A stretch of 64,000 nt of DNA from Dokdonia sp. Hel_I_53. Lineage in GTDB: Bacteria > Bacteroidota > Bacteroidia > Flavobacteriales > Flavobacteriaceae. The notes under the pieces were generated by a model. The model did not search any database and had not been told where the DNA came from. It worked only from the letters and a program-made list of their open reading frames with translations. Below are positions 44,143 through 52,218 of the stretch, one piece after another. Every line of letters starts with the position of its first letter. Position 1 is the stretch's first letter. Location of the stretch: NCBI RefSeq assembly GCF_007827465.1, contig NZ_VISL01000001.1, forward strand, positions 253,001 through 317,000, written 5' to 3'. Made by a program: the position numbers and the translations under genes.

Positions 44143-45076
44143 TTTTGCTCCCTATCTGGTCTATTTGATCAAGGCTGCCTGACTGATTTTTACGTTCATT
44201 TAGATTGAAATAAATGAAATTAACACAAATGGCTAAAATTACGTATAGTAGATAGTTTACTGAAGAAGCGATGATTTGTAATACAAGATATACGCCATCA
44301 AATAGTTCTTTTGGGTTACTCATACTTCCAGACTGCATAGAGGTGAAGGTCTTTATGAAAGTATAAATAGCCACAGGTATTTGAAAGACAAAACCTATTA
44401 TTCCGATTAAAATTGCAATGATAAAAATTGTGATGAATGTCATCCACCATTCGCCTTTTACCAACTGTCCACTTAGAGAAAATGTTTCTGTTGTAGAAGT
44501 TTCTTGATTTGAGATAGTAGGATAAATTACACTAAATCGTACATATAAATAGAGTACTGGAAAAAAAGAAAGAAATAGTAATAGTATCCCTAAAGATTCT
44601 GATCCTGATGCAAATAAGTAACTCCCAAGTGCTGCTGGAATTAGGATAGCCGCTAGAAATATGAGCAAATTGACAAATCCAAGCCCAATGAATGATCCTG
44701 TTTTTTTCTTTATTTCATTAACAACAGCGGCCTTGTTAGGTTTATCTCCAGTAGCAATATATGCTTTAATATATTCTGAAACACTTCCATAAAGCATAGC
44801 ATTATAAATAATACCTGTTGTACCTAGAGCTATAATGGCTATAATAAAACTACCAACATCTTGTCCCATATTTTCTACTGAAAAGAAATCTAGACCTGCA
44901 GATATTTTTGTGTAAAACCCTACTGCAATTATTAGTAATAAAAATGGGATGCTACATGTTTTTGCTAGGACTTTAAAGAGAGGTTTGAGGTTACGTCTTA
45001 AAAAAACAAAAGTATCACTAACGATTTGTCCTAATTCGCGTTGTTTTTTAAATATAATGTAGTTAGAGGTATTCAT
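44135..45076 (-). CDS. Multi-pass membrane protein of the MoxR operon
   Basis: 313 residues with about six membrane helices (first at 41-58 SIPFLLLIIAVGFYT, then at about 80-105, 135-155, 160-185, 210-235 and 265-285). A cytoplasmic N-terminus begins IIFKKQRELGQIVSDTFVFLRRNLKP, a start seen in Bacteroidota membrane proteins that resemble the membrane domain of glycerophosphodiester phosphodiesterases. I see no catalytic motif. Overlaps of 8 and 4 bp with its neighbours place it in the operon. Role unknown; a scaffold or transporter partner of the MoxR-DUF58 set is inferred. Confidence 0.75.
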   Translation of the reverse strand: MNTSNYIIFKKQRELGQIVSDTFVFLRRNLKPLFKVLAKTCSIPFLLLIIAVGFYTKISAGLDFFSVENMGQDVGSFIIAIIALGTTGIIYNAMLYGSVSEYIKAYIATGDKPNKAAVVNEIKKKTGSFIGLGFVNLLIFLAAILIPAALGSYLFASGSESLGILLLFLSFFPVLYLYVRFSVIYPTISNQETSTTETFSLSGQLVKGEWWMTFITIFIIAILIGIIGFVFQIPVAIYTFIKTFTSMQSGSMSNPKELFDGVYLVLQIIASSVNYLLYVILAICVNFIYFNLNERKNQSGSLDQIDQIGSKNE

Positions 45077-46071
45077 TTATATAATTCTTCAATGTTTGGA
45101 ATAAGTGAAAGTCTTTTGAATTGATCTTTATGTTTTTTTATGGGGTAGTACACATAATAAAAAAATATTATGGATAATGAGCAACTAATTATAACTATTG
45201 CTAGCCAGTCTGGCATTTCTGTATGTCTAGTAACAAAGCCTTCTAAGAACCCAGCAATTATAAATAGCGGTACTGTACTTACCACTATTTTTAGTCCATT
45301 TTTCATGCCTTTTTTAAATGATTCTAATCTCGTGTAGGTGCCTGGAAAAAGGATAGAGTTCCCTAAAACCATTCCTGCACAACCCGCAATTATTATTACT
45401 GAAATTTCGATAGTCCCGTGAATCCAAATAGTTCTTACAGATTCCCAGCCGACACCTTGATCAAAGAAAAAATATTGAAAACTACCCAGCATGATTGCGT
45501 TTCTCATGATAATATATAGGGATCCTATGGTGAGAAGCATTCCGTACACAAATGCAAAAAAAGCAACTTTTATGTTGTTTATAGTGATTCCTAAAAACAT
45601 ATTAAGTTCACCTTGCTCTTTATAGACTCCCATGGGATCACCTTTTTCTATATTATCGAGTGTCATATTCACATAACCGTCTCCCATTATAGCTCTTACA
45701 AAGGTACTATCATTTGCTGCGCTATAGGCACCTATGAGGCTAAATAGCAAAAAGGTCAGAAAAGCAATTAAAAGCTGCTTTTGATAACGATACATAATAA
45801 GTGGGAACTCCTCTGTAAAAAATGTGATAAATCTTTTACTAGACTCTCTCTTAGTTTTGTAAATGATTAAGTGTGATTGTGATGCAAGATAATTGAGATA
45901 CTCTAGGGTTTTAGATTGAGGATAAAATGTTTGTGCATAGCTTAAGTGATCTGTTATCTCCATATATAAATTAGATAACTTATCTGGATGCATATGATCT
46001 TTGTTGATCAAAACACTTTCAAAAGTTAACCATTTATCCTTATTTTGCTTGACAAAAGCTGCTTCGCGCAT
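45073..46071 (-). CDS. SpoIIM-like (stage II sporulation protein M) membrane protein
   Basis: 332 residues. An N-terminal cytoplasmic helical domain (1-100) precedes about six membrane helices. The region NMFLGITINNIKVAFFAFVYGM and the IWIHGTIEISVIIIAGCAGM block are characteristic of the SpoIIM/DUF95 family found in many non-sporulating bacteria. It starts 34 bp from the divergent RDD gene and is the first gene of the minus-strand operon that continues to DUF58. In sporulating bacteria SpoIIM recruits peptidoglycan hydrolases; in this setting the role is unknown. Confidence 0.85.
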   Translation of the reverse strand: MREAAFVKQNKDKWLTFESVLINKDHMHPDKLSNLYMEITDHLSYAQTFYPQSKTLEYLNYLASQSHLIIYKTKRESSKRFITFFTEEFPLIMYRYQKQLLIAFLTFLLFSLIGAYSAANDSTFVRAIMGDGYVNMTLDNIEKGDPMGVYKEQGELNMFLGITINNIKVAFFAFVYGMLLTIGSLYIIMRNAIMLGSFQYFFFDQGVGWESVRTIWIHGTIEISVIIIAGCAGMVLGNSILFPGTYTRLESFKKGMKNGLKIVVSTVPLFIIAGFLEGFVTRHTEMPDWLAIVIISCSLSIIFFYYVYYPIKKHKDQFKRLSLIPNIEELYK

Positions 46072-46105
46072 TCTTCAAAATTCTAGAGGTAAAGAAAAAG
46101 AATAT

Positions 46106-46828
46106 ATGGATAACTTTCAAATAGAAACCGCTCAAAATGTTAGTATTTATCAGAATGTGTCTGGTATAGGTGAACGTATTGTAGCATTTATCATAGACGG
46201 AATTATTTTAATTGCTTACTGGATAGTATCGTTACTTTTATTAGCAAAATTTGGTTTAGAGAGCCAAAATTTTAGGGATATATGGGTTTTCTATCTAATC
46301 ATAGGCTTGCCTGTTTTTTTATATTACCTCCTCTTTGAAACTTTTTGGAATGGAAAAACACCAGGGAAAGCTGCCATGAAGCTCAAAGTTGTAAAGTTAG
46401 ATGGTTCAAAACCAGGCTTTGGAAGTTTTTTTGTAAGATGGATAATGCGCATAGTTGATATATCTATCACATCTGGAGGAATAGCAGTTGTAAGTATATT
46501 AATGACAGAGAGAGGACAGCGTCTGGGGGATATGGCAGCAGGAACAACTGTAATTACAGAACGGAAACGTGTGCGACTTTCAGATAGTTTAATGATTGAT
46601 ATACCTGATGATTATAAGCCCTTATATCCACAAGTAACCGTTTTTAATGATAAAGATGTCCAGTTAATAAAAACATTGTTTGTAGATGCTAGAAAAAATG
46701 CAAATCATAATGTTATAGTAAAGCTGGCTGAGAAACTTCAAGCTAAAATGGGAGTCACTCCGGAAGAAACAAATATTGATTTTATAGAACGTGTACTAGC
46801 AGATTATAATTATTATACACAACAGTAA
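46106..46828 (+). CDS. RDD family membrane protein
   Basis: 240 residues from ATG at 46106. The longest frame extends into the SpoIIM gene, so I reject that start. The RDD domain has three membrane helices; the motif RIVAFIIDGIILIAYW (Arg, Asp) is in helix 1, and NGKTPGKAAMKLKVVKLDG and RGQRLGDMAAGTTVI are the conserved loops. The C-terminal 70 residues are cytoplasmic. It is divergent from SpoIIM and linked by function in many Bacteroidota MoxR clusters. It ends by sharing a base with the next start (TAATG). Confidence 0.88.
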   Translation: MDNFQIETAQNVSIYQNVSGIGERIVAFIIDGIILIAYWIVSLLLLAKFGLESQNFRDIWVFYLIIGLPVFLYYLLFETFWNGKTPGKAAMKLKVVKLDGSKPGFGSFFVRWIMRIVDISITSGGIAVVSILMTERGQRLGDMAAGTTVITERKRVRLSDSLMIDIPDDYKPLYPQVTVFNDKDVQLIKTLFVDARKNANHNVIVKLAEKLQAKMGVTPEETNIDFIERVLADYNYYTQQ

Positions 46829-47439
46829 TGGATATAAGTACTATAATAGATATTCTCGGAACGATATCATTCGCAATTTCTGGAGCACTTACAGCAATGC
46901 GTAAGAAACTTGATCTTTTTGGTATACTAATAATTGCTTTAGTTACTTCAGTAGGAGGAGGGACATTGCGAGATATACTCATTGGTAAAACTCCAGTGAG
47001 CTGGATGCTCAACATGACTTTTGTATATGTAATTTTTGGCGCTACGATGATTGCAATTATATTCAGAAGTTATTTAAAGTATGTACGAAGATCTTTGTTT
47101 TTATTTGATACTATCGGTATAGCTTTATATACAATGGCAGGTGTACAGATTGCTACGGCAGCTGGATTGTCGCCAGTGATTTGCGTCATCATTGGCACCA
47201 TTTCAGCATGTTTTGGTGGAGTAATACGTGACATTTTATGTAATGAAATTCCCATTATTTTTCATAAAGAAATTTATGCAACTACTTGTATTTTGGGAGC
47301 AAGCATCTTTTTGATGCTTACGCATTATGGCTTGCAAACATCGTGGTCGATGGTAATTGCAGGGAGTATTATAATTACAATTAGAACATTAGCTGTGGTA
47401 AAGGGATGGAGTTTACCTTCTGTATACAAAAATCCTTAA
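46828..47439 (+). CDS. TRIC-type cation channel family protein (YadS/YicG-like)
   Basis: 203 residues with about six or seven membrane helices. It contains two internal repeats, each with a glycine-rich motif followed by Arg-Asp: VTSVGGGTLRDILIGKTPV near 32-50 and ISACFGGVIRDILCNEIP near 118-135. This matches the bacterial trimeric intracellular cation channel (formerly UPF0126) family, which conducts K+ or other monovalent ions. It follows the RDD gene with a one-base overlap, so both are on one transcript. Confidence 0.87.
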   Translation: MDISTIIDILGTISFAISGALTAMRKKLDLFGILIIALVTSVGGGTLRDILIGKTPVSWMLNMTFVYVIFGATMIAIIFRSYLKYVRRSLFLFDTIGIALYTMAGVQIATAAGLSPVICVIIGTISACFGGVIRDILCNEIPIIFHKEIYATTCILGASIFLMLTHYGLQTSWSMVIAGSIIITIRTLAVVKGWSLPSVYKNP

Positions 47440-47444
47440 AAATT

Positions 47445-47476
47445 AATAAGGTTCCCGTTAAAGCGAGAACCTTATT
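47445..47476 (+). terminator. Terminator-like hairpin after the TRIC-type gene
   Basis: AATAAGGTTC at 47445-47454 pairs with GAACCTTATT at 47467-47476. A short inner CG/CG pair extends it, and the loop is small. No long T-run follows on the plus strand, but the site lies 5 bp after the stop, so termination of the RDD-TRIC unit is likely. Confidence 0.7.
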
Positions 47477-47656
47477 AAAATAGTCTTCAGTAAAAGTTTT
47501 AAAAATTTTAAAGGCTAATTCAAATAATTTACAAAACTGATTTAATAAAAAGTAGAAGTCTATTGTGTAATAATCGTTTTTTTTCTTAAATAATTACACT
47601 TTTTTAGGTTAATTAACTGTATTTTAACGAATTATACAATAATCTAATATTTTTTT

Positions 47657-47690
47657 AAATCCCGAGACTCGAGTTCTCGGGATTTTCTTG
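47657..47690 (+). terminator. Orphan rho-independent terminator
   Basis: AAATCCCGAGA at 47657-47667 pairs perfectly with TCTCGGGATTT at 47675-47685 around the loop CTCGAGT, followed by TTCTTG. The nearest upstream gene ends at 47439 and already has its own hairpin, so this one may end an unannotated RNA. Confidence 0.75.
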
Positions 47691-47761
47691 TTAGTCATAG
47701 CTTCTAACACTAACCATCAAAGTGTTCCCAGTAAAATGAGAACTAAAACACTGACTAACAA
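47688..47761. promoter_or_regulatory. Nested inverted repeats with alternative pairings
   Basis: An outer perfect 10-bp pair, TTGTTAGTCA at 47688-47697 and TGACTAACAA at 47752-47761, encloses AGTGTT at 47721-47726. AGTGTT can pair with AACACT at 47706-47711 or with AACACT at 47747-47752. Such exclusive pairings suggest a regulatory leader of the CoA-binding gene 74 bp further on. Confidence 0.4.
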
Positions 47762-47834
47762 TTAAGTTAACTTATCTTATAGACGGAAAGAAATAAGAAT
47801 AGTTACATCAATATTAAATTTTTAACTTTACCTT

Positions 47835-48218
47835 ATGTTAAAACCTACTTTAGTTATAGGGGCGTCACTTAAACCCAACCGATATTCTCATAGAGCGATT
47901 ATACGTTTAAACGCACAAAATCATCCTGTTATGGCTGTAGGCCTTAGGGGAGGATTGGTTGGGAATGTAAAAATTATTGACTTTACAACTGCAATCGCTT
48001 CTCAAAGTTTTGCAGAAAATAATATTGATACCGTGACATTATATCTAAACCCTACACGTCAAGAGGCATATTATGATTTTATTAAAAAACTTAGCCCTAA
48101 GAGAGTGATTTTTAATCCAGGAACAGAAAACCCTGATTTTTATGAAATACTTAAAAATGAAGCAATAGAGGTGGAGGTTGCTTGTACATTAGTATTATTA
48201 GCTACTAATAATTACTAG
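47835..48218 (+). CDS. CoA-binding domain protein (YccU-like)
   Basis: 127 residues. A stand-alone CoA-binding Rossmann domain: VIGASLKPNRYSHRAIIRL at the N-terminus (the nucleotide loop, G-A-S-x-K-P-x-R), then NIDTVTLYLNPTRQEAYYDF and RVIFNPGTENPDFYEILK. These small proteins resemble the CoA-binding domain of succinyl-CoA synthetase and bind CoA. No enzyme activity is established. It has its own promoter region downstream of the structured leader. Confidence 0.87.
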   Translation: MLKPTLVIGASLKPNRYSHRAIIRLNAQNHPVMAVGLRGGLVGNVKIIDFTTAIASQSFAENNIDTVTLYLNPTRQEAYYDFIKKLSPKRVIFNPGTENPDFYEILKNEAIEVEVACTLVLLATNNY

Positions 48219-48351
48219 TTTTTAGATAAAGTGCTTAATCTAAGTTTGTGATACTCTTCGAAATCGCAGCTTCTTTTTTAGAATGTATTGATGCGGGAGT
48301 TGTGATAACTGGTATTAAAAATTCATAGCACATTTTCTTCTTAAAGAGTAC

Positions 48352-48365
48352 GCTTTCGCGAAAGC
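48352..48365. repeat. Iterated palindrome between the CoA-binding and TlpA-like genes
   Basis: Exact GCTTTCGCGAAAGC, with no symmetric extension because the right flank reads AT rather than GT. Confidence 0.97.
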
Positions 48366-48407
48366 ATATACACCACACATTAGAAATCAAGCTTTATTTT
48401 TATTATC

Positions 48408-48983
48408 ATGAAAGTAAAAAGTAAAAAATTTAATTGGAAAAATTTAGCATTCATAATCTCGATACTTCTGCTTATTATACCACAAACTCGTACCCCTATT
48501 CAGATTGTAGTTAATCAAATAAAGGCAGCATTGTTTTCTCCATCTGCAATAAGTCAGTCTAGACAAATTAATATAGAACCATTCTCATATAAGCTACAAA
48601 CGTTAGATGGAGGTCAGAGAGATATATTGGTAGGTGATGGCAGTGTTGTATTTTTAAGTTATTGGGCAACATGGTGCCCTCCATGTATTGCAGAATTACC
48701 TTCAATTGAGAAACTGTATGAAGATTATAATAACAAAGTAACGTTTTTATTAATTACTGATGAAGATCCTAAGATTGTAAAAAAATTCCTAGATAAAAAG
48801 GGATACAGTCTACCTGTTTACATGCCTTTGATAAAAACACCGCCTATATTATTTGAACGGACGATACCTACAAATTATGTTATTGATCAAAATGGCAAAA
48901 TTATAATTAAAGAACAAGGTGCGTCTAATTGGAATAGTGAACAGGTTAGAGAGGTTTTTGATAATTTACTAGTCACTGACTAG
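48408..48983 (+). CDS. TlpA-like membrane-anchored thioredoxin
   Basis: 191 residues. One N-terminal membrane helix (about 11-25) anchors a periplasmic thioredoxin domain. The active site is WATWCPPCIAELP (C90 and C93), followed by LLITDEDPKIVKKFLDKKG and a cis-Pro region TIPTNYVIDQNGKI. TlpA/ResA-type proteins reduce disulfides outside the cytoplasm, for example in cytochrome c maturation. No ccm or ccs gene is nearby, so a general redox role is as likely. The next gene is convergent with a one-base gap. Confidence 0.87.
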   Translation: MKVKSKKFNWKNLAFIISILLLIIPQTRTPIQIVVNQIKAALFSPSAISQSRQINIEPFSYKLQTLDGGQRDILVGDGSVVFLSYWATWCPPCIAELPSIEKLYEDYNNKVTFLLITDEDPKIVKKFLDKKGYSLPVYMPLIKTPPILFERTIPTNYVIDQNGKIIIKEQGASNWNSEQVREVFDNLLVTD

Positions 48984-48984
48984 A

Positions 48985-49437
48985 CTAATTTTGTATTCTC
49001 CAGAATATAAATGAGATGTTGGTTGAATCTGATGAAATTTTTGCAGTGAGAACATCATCAAAATAGGAGTACTTTATTTTTTTTGGAAATTCATTTTCGG
49101 GATTTTCAGCTACAAATGAAGATTTATCCATTTTTGTAATTTCAAAATCAGTTGGTGTTTCGTTAGGTCCACTTATGCTTAAACTCCATTCATTATCTTT
49201 TCTTCTTAAAGTCATACGCTCACTAAAAGCAGTATCGTTACCTACTAGCGTGTAACCGTGACCTCTAAGCTCAAAATTGCTAATTGATTTCCAATGTTCT
49301 TTGGTCACTCTTCCATCAGGTTGGTTCGTTCGCTCCCAGTCACCCAAGAGGAAGTTGAAAGGAGTGACTGTTTTTGGCTGTTCATTTTTACAACTTAAAA
49401 GAATCACACTTAATATGAATAGAAGACTAACTTTCAT
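48985..49437 (-). CDS. Lipoprotein with DUF6265-like domain
   Basis: 150 residues. Lipobox LLSCKN gives a lipid-modified Cys at about residue 16. The mature part starts FNFLLGDWERTNQPDGRVTKEHW, which resembles DUF6265 (a small lipocalin-like beta-barrel), and continues ELRGHGYTLV, RMTLRRKDNEWSLS and TAKISSDSTNISFIF. The family appears in Bacteroidota and Proteobacteria lipoproteins and has no known function. It is convergent with the TlpA-like gene. Confidence 0.75.
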   Translation of the reverse strand: MKVSLLFILSVILLSCKNEQPKTVTPFNFLLGDWERTNQPDGRVTKEHWKSISNFELRGHGYTLVGNDTAFSERMTLRRKDNEWSLSISGPNETPTDFEITKMDKSSFVAENPENEFPKKIKYSYFDDVLTAKISSDSTNISFIFWRIQN

Positions 49438-49506
49438 AAGAGATTTGTTTTAAAGTTGGTTTCTCAACAAGGTGGGTAAGGATACCATAAATAAAATAGC
49501 TTTAGA

Positions 49507-50112
49507 TTACCCGTGCATTGTTTCTTTTACACTAAGCTCTTTCATAACTTGTTTTTCAAAATCTAAGAGCTCTTGCCATTTTTCATCCACTTTTTTACGA
49601 TCTCCATATTTTCTGGCAAAATTTAAGAACATCGTATAATGACCAGCTTCACTTATCATGAGCTTTCTGTAAAACTTAGCCAATTTCTTATCTTCCAATT
49701 CTTCGGATAATAAGCGAAAGCGTTCACAACTCCTTCCTTCAATAAGTGCTGCAACTAATAGTCTGTTAATTAGACTCTCTACACGAGAACCTCCCTTTGG
49801 GAAATAAAATCTTAGTTTATGAACATATTCGTCCTTACGCTCACGGCCTAAGTGTAGACCACGTTCTACCATAAGATCATGGACCATTTTAAAATGGCTC
49901 ATTTCTTCTATCGCAAGGTCACTCATCGCGCTCACAAGTTCAGAATACTCTGGAAATCCAATTATAAAAGAAATAGCACTGGATGCAGCTTTTTGCTCAC
50001 AATATGCATGGTCAGTTAGAATTTCTTCTATATTTTTTTCTACAATATTAACCCACCTAGGATCTGTAGGTAATTTAAGGTGTAGCATTTGTATTGCTTC
50101 TTTATTTTCCAT
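49507..50112 (-). CDS. miaE: tRNA-(ms2io6A)-hydroxylase
   Basis: 201 residues, typical for the Bacteroidota MiaE. The ferritin-like di-iron site is seen as a first Glu near EILTDHAYCEQKAA, LAIEEMSHFKMVHDLM (E and ExxH), and RKLMISEAGHYTMFLNFA (ExxH). The enzyme hydroxylates the isopentenyl side chain of ms2i6A at tRNA position 37, using O2. MENKEAIQ may be the native start; an alternative Met nine residues later begins MLHLKLP. It lies 11 bp downstream of dnaX on the same strand. Confidence 0.9.
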   Translation of the reverse strand: MENKEAIQMLHLKLPTDPRWVNIVEKNIEEILTDHAYCEQKAASSAISFIIGFPEYSELVSAMSDLAIEEMSHFKMVHDLMVERGLHLGRERKDEYVHKLRFYFPKGGSRVESLINRLLVAALIEGRSCERFRLLSEELEDKKLAKFYRKLMISEAGHYTMFLNFARKYGDRKKVDEKWQELLDFEKQVMKELSVKETMHG

Positions 50113-50123
50113 AACAGTAAATT

Positions 50124-51923
50124 TTATAAGTCGAGATCAAAAGTTTTTCTAAGTGTATCGAGTGCAGGATTTTGCTCAAGCAATTTATCATATTTCTCTT
50201 GAGGAGTGTATGCATATTTGCGTTGTACTTCTTCATTAACGGAGATCTCTAAGGTAATGTCATAATTTTGCAGCGTTCTTTTAAGAAATTCTAGCAAAGG
50301 CCCTTGCGCACGCTCAACTTCAACCTTCATAGTTTCATTTGGATACTCTAACAGTATGCTTGTTCCATTTAAAGTAGGTTGGTCTGCCTCTAGATTTGAA
50401 GCAATTATTTTTTCACCTTTTTGTATAAGTTTAGATACATAATCACTCCAAGCTGCTTGCATTGCAATTTCAGAAAAAGGTTCTGAAGGAAGATTTTCTA
50501 TATCTACTTTTTTGTTTGCACGTTTTTCTTCTAACTCTTTTTTCTTCTGTAGTCCTTTGAGTGAGAGTCCAGAAACTCTGTCTTTTCTTAATGCAAGGTT
50601 AGGTACAGCTGTTGTTGTAGGAGAGGGTAGTGGTTTAACAGGATTACCTTCAGTAACTCCTGAGCTAAAATTCACAGGTGCTGTACCTTTGGTAACCGAA
50701 TTATCTTGAATGTTTTCCTTTAGATTATCTGGCGCTGGAGAATTAGATATCTCTCCACGTTCTTTTTTTAAGTCAGAATCAGAAGTGCTTAATTCCTCAA
50801 GTTTAGAACTATTAACTTTATAATATGATGGAGGTATTAAGAAGGGTTTATTCTTTTTTTTTTCTCCATCAAATGTGATAGAGGCGAGCTGCATTAAAGA
50901 TAGTTCAACAAGTAATCGTTGATTTCGACTAGTTCTATATTTTAGATCACAAGTATTAGCAATCTCAATGGCTTCCATTAAAAAGGACATATCTGTTTGC
51001 TGTGATTGCTCGTAGTATTTCTTCTTTGTGGTATCACCTACTTCTAAAAGGTGTATTGTGGGTGGATTTTTGCAAACCATTAAGTCCCTAAAATGTGATG
51101 CTAATCCTGCAATAAAATGATGTCCATCAAAACCGCGAGAAAGGATGTCATTAAATTGTACAAGAAGCTGAGGAATATCGTTTACTAGAATTAAATCTAC
51201 ACATTTAAAATAGGTGTCGTAGTCTAAAACATTTAAATTCTCAGTGACCGCTTTTCGCGAAAGCGTTTTACCACTAAAACTTACTACCCTATCAAAAATG
51301 GAAAGTGCATCACGCATCGCACCATCAGCCTTTTGCGCGATAATGTGTAGTGCTTCTTCATCTGCTTCAATACCTTCCTCTTCCGCTATCAGAACAAGGT
51401 GTTTACGTGCGTCTGTAACTGTAATTCTTTTAAAATCAAAGATTTGACATCGCGATAGTATGGTTGGTATTATTTTATGTTTCTCTGTGGTTGCGAGTAT
51501 GAAAATAGCATGCTTAGGAGGCTCCTCTAGTGTTTTAAGAAAAGCATTAAACGCTGCAGCTGAGAGCATGTGAACCTCATCTATAATATAGACTTTATAT
51601 TTTCCTACTTGGGGAGGTATACGTACCTGATCAATCAAGCTACGTATATCATCTACAGAGTTGTTTGAGGCAGCATCTAACTCAAATACATTAAAAGCAA
51701 AGTCTTCATCAGGACTTGTATGTTCATCTGTATTTATTTGCTTTGCTAGTATGCGAGCACAACTCGTCTTACCCACTCCTCGGGGTCCGCAAAAGAGTAA
51801 TGCCTGTGCCAAGTGGTTATTAGCAATTGCATTTTCAAGCGTATTTGTAATAGCCTGCTGTCCTACAACATCTTTAAATGTAGTAGGACGATATTTACGG
51901 GCAGATACTATAAAAGGTTCCAT
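50124..51923 (-). CDS. dnaX: DNA polymerase III subunit tau/gamma
   Basis: 599 residues. The AAA+ clamp-loader core is clear: Walker A CGPRGVGKTSCARILA at 45-60, VYIIDEVHMLSAAAFNAFLK Walker B, the conserved LEEPPKHAIFILATTEKHKI, and SRCQIFDFKRI. The usual CX8CX2CX2C zinc module between Walker A and ELDAASNN is absent: only C45 and C55 lie in that region. A Pro/Ser/Thr-rich linker (about 360-450) leads to a C-terminal tau-like domain that should bind the polymerase. miaE follows. A degenerate palindrome copy lies near residue 222. Confidence 0.95.
   Translation of the reverse strand: MEPFIVSARKYRPTTFKDVVGQQAITNTLENAIANNHLAQALLFCGPRGVGKTSCARILAKQINTDEHTSPDEDFAFNVFELDAASNNSVDDIRSLIDQVRIPPQVGKYKVYIIDEVHMLSAAAFNAFLKTLEEPPKHAIFILATTEKHKIIPTILSRCQIFDFKRITVTDARKHLVLIAEEEGIEADEEALHIIAQKADGAMRDALSIFDRVVSFSGKTLSRKAVTENLNVLDYDTYFKCVDLILVNDIPQLLVQFNDILSRGFDGHHFIAGLASHFRDLMVCKNPPTIHLLEVGDTTKKKYYEQSQQTDMSFLMEAIEIANTCDLKYRTSRNQRLLVELSLMQLASITFDGEKKKNKPFLIPPSYYKVNSSKLEELSTSDSDLKKERGEISNSPAPDNLKENIQDNSVTKGTAPVNFSSGVTEGNPVKPLPSPTTTAVPNLALRKDRVSGLSLKGLQKKKELEEKRANKKVDIENLPSEPFSEIAMQAAWSDYVSKLIQKGEKIIASNLEADQPTLNGTSILLEYPNETMKVEVERAQGPLLEFLKRTLQNYDITLEISVNEEVQRKYAYTPQEKYDKLLEQNPALDTLRKTFDLDL
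51250..51264. repeat. Degenerate copy of the palindrome inside dnaX
   Basis: GCTTTTCGCGAAAGC: one inserted T compared with the 14-mer. It keeps the dnaX frame (Leu-Ser-Arg-Lys), which suggests it arose before or independently of later drift. Confidence 0.8.
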
Positions 51924-51928
51924 AACTA

Positions 51929-51936
51929 CAAATATA
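51929..51936 (-). promoter_or_regulatory. Candidate -7 promoter element immediately before dnaX
   Basis: CAAATATA on the plus strand is TATATTTG on the minus strand, an exact TAnnTTTG match only 5 bp before the dnaX ATG. If used, the transcript would be leaderless or nearly so. No -33 TTG seen. Confidence 0.3.
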
Positions 51937-51982
51937 AAAGTAGGGTTGCTATTATAGCATACTGTGGCTTGACTTTCTTGTC

Positions 51983-52159
51983 TTATTTATTAACAGCAAG
52001 TGTTGCTAGCTTTTTATCTATGACATCAATCATAATTTTATAGCTATGCGTTGCCATGGGATCTTGAGTGCTAATTTTTTTTAGATTTTGAAGCGTTTTT
52101 CTACGCATGATTTTGAGGCGTGCCAGTTTATGGCAAGAATAAAAAAGGGGGATAATCAT
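51983..52159 (-). CDS. Possible 58-residue small protein
   Basis: A minus-strand frame from ATG at 52159 to TAA at 51983, with a possible internal start at MRRKTLQNL (41 residues). The C-terminal part (QDPMATHSYKIMIDVIDKKL) looks like a compact helix, and its composition is ordinary. It lies just upstream of dnaX in the same direction, in a region that would otherwise be empty. No family is recognised and no ribosome-binding site is obvious, so this stays tentative. Confidence 0.3.
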   Translation of the reverse strand: MIIPLFYSCHKLARLKIMRRKTLQNLKKISTQDPMATHSYKIMIDVIDKKLATLAVNK

Positions 52160-52218
52160 TCTTGGTTGATTTATAATTATCTACCGAAAATAGATAAAAA
52201 ATATCTTTTAAGAAAATT

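Larger units (their letters stand above)
47477..47834. other. Gene-free, AT-rich, structured intergenic region
   Basis: About 360 bp without a convincing coding frame on either strand. It holds about 180 bp of very AT-rich sequence, a perfect orphan hairpin terminator at 47657-47690 and a nested inverted-repeat region at 47688-47761, then 73 bp to the CoA-binding gene. A small RNA gene ending at the orphan terminator is possible but unproven. Confidence 0.6.

Noticed and set aside
46001..46105. Longer start for the RDD gene inside SpoIIM
   Set aside because: It would overlap the SpoIIM coding region by 70 bp in the opposite direction. The ATG at 46106 fits the family.
49708..49722. Further copy of the iterated palindrome in miaE
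   Set aside because: Only the right half (GCGAAAGCG) is present; the left arm does not match.
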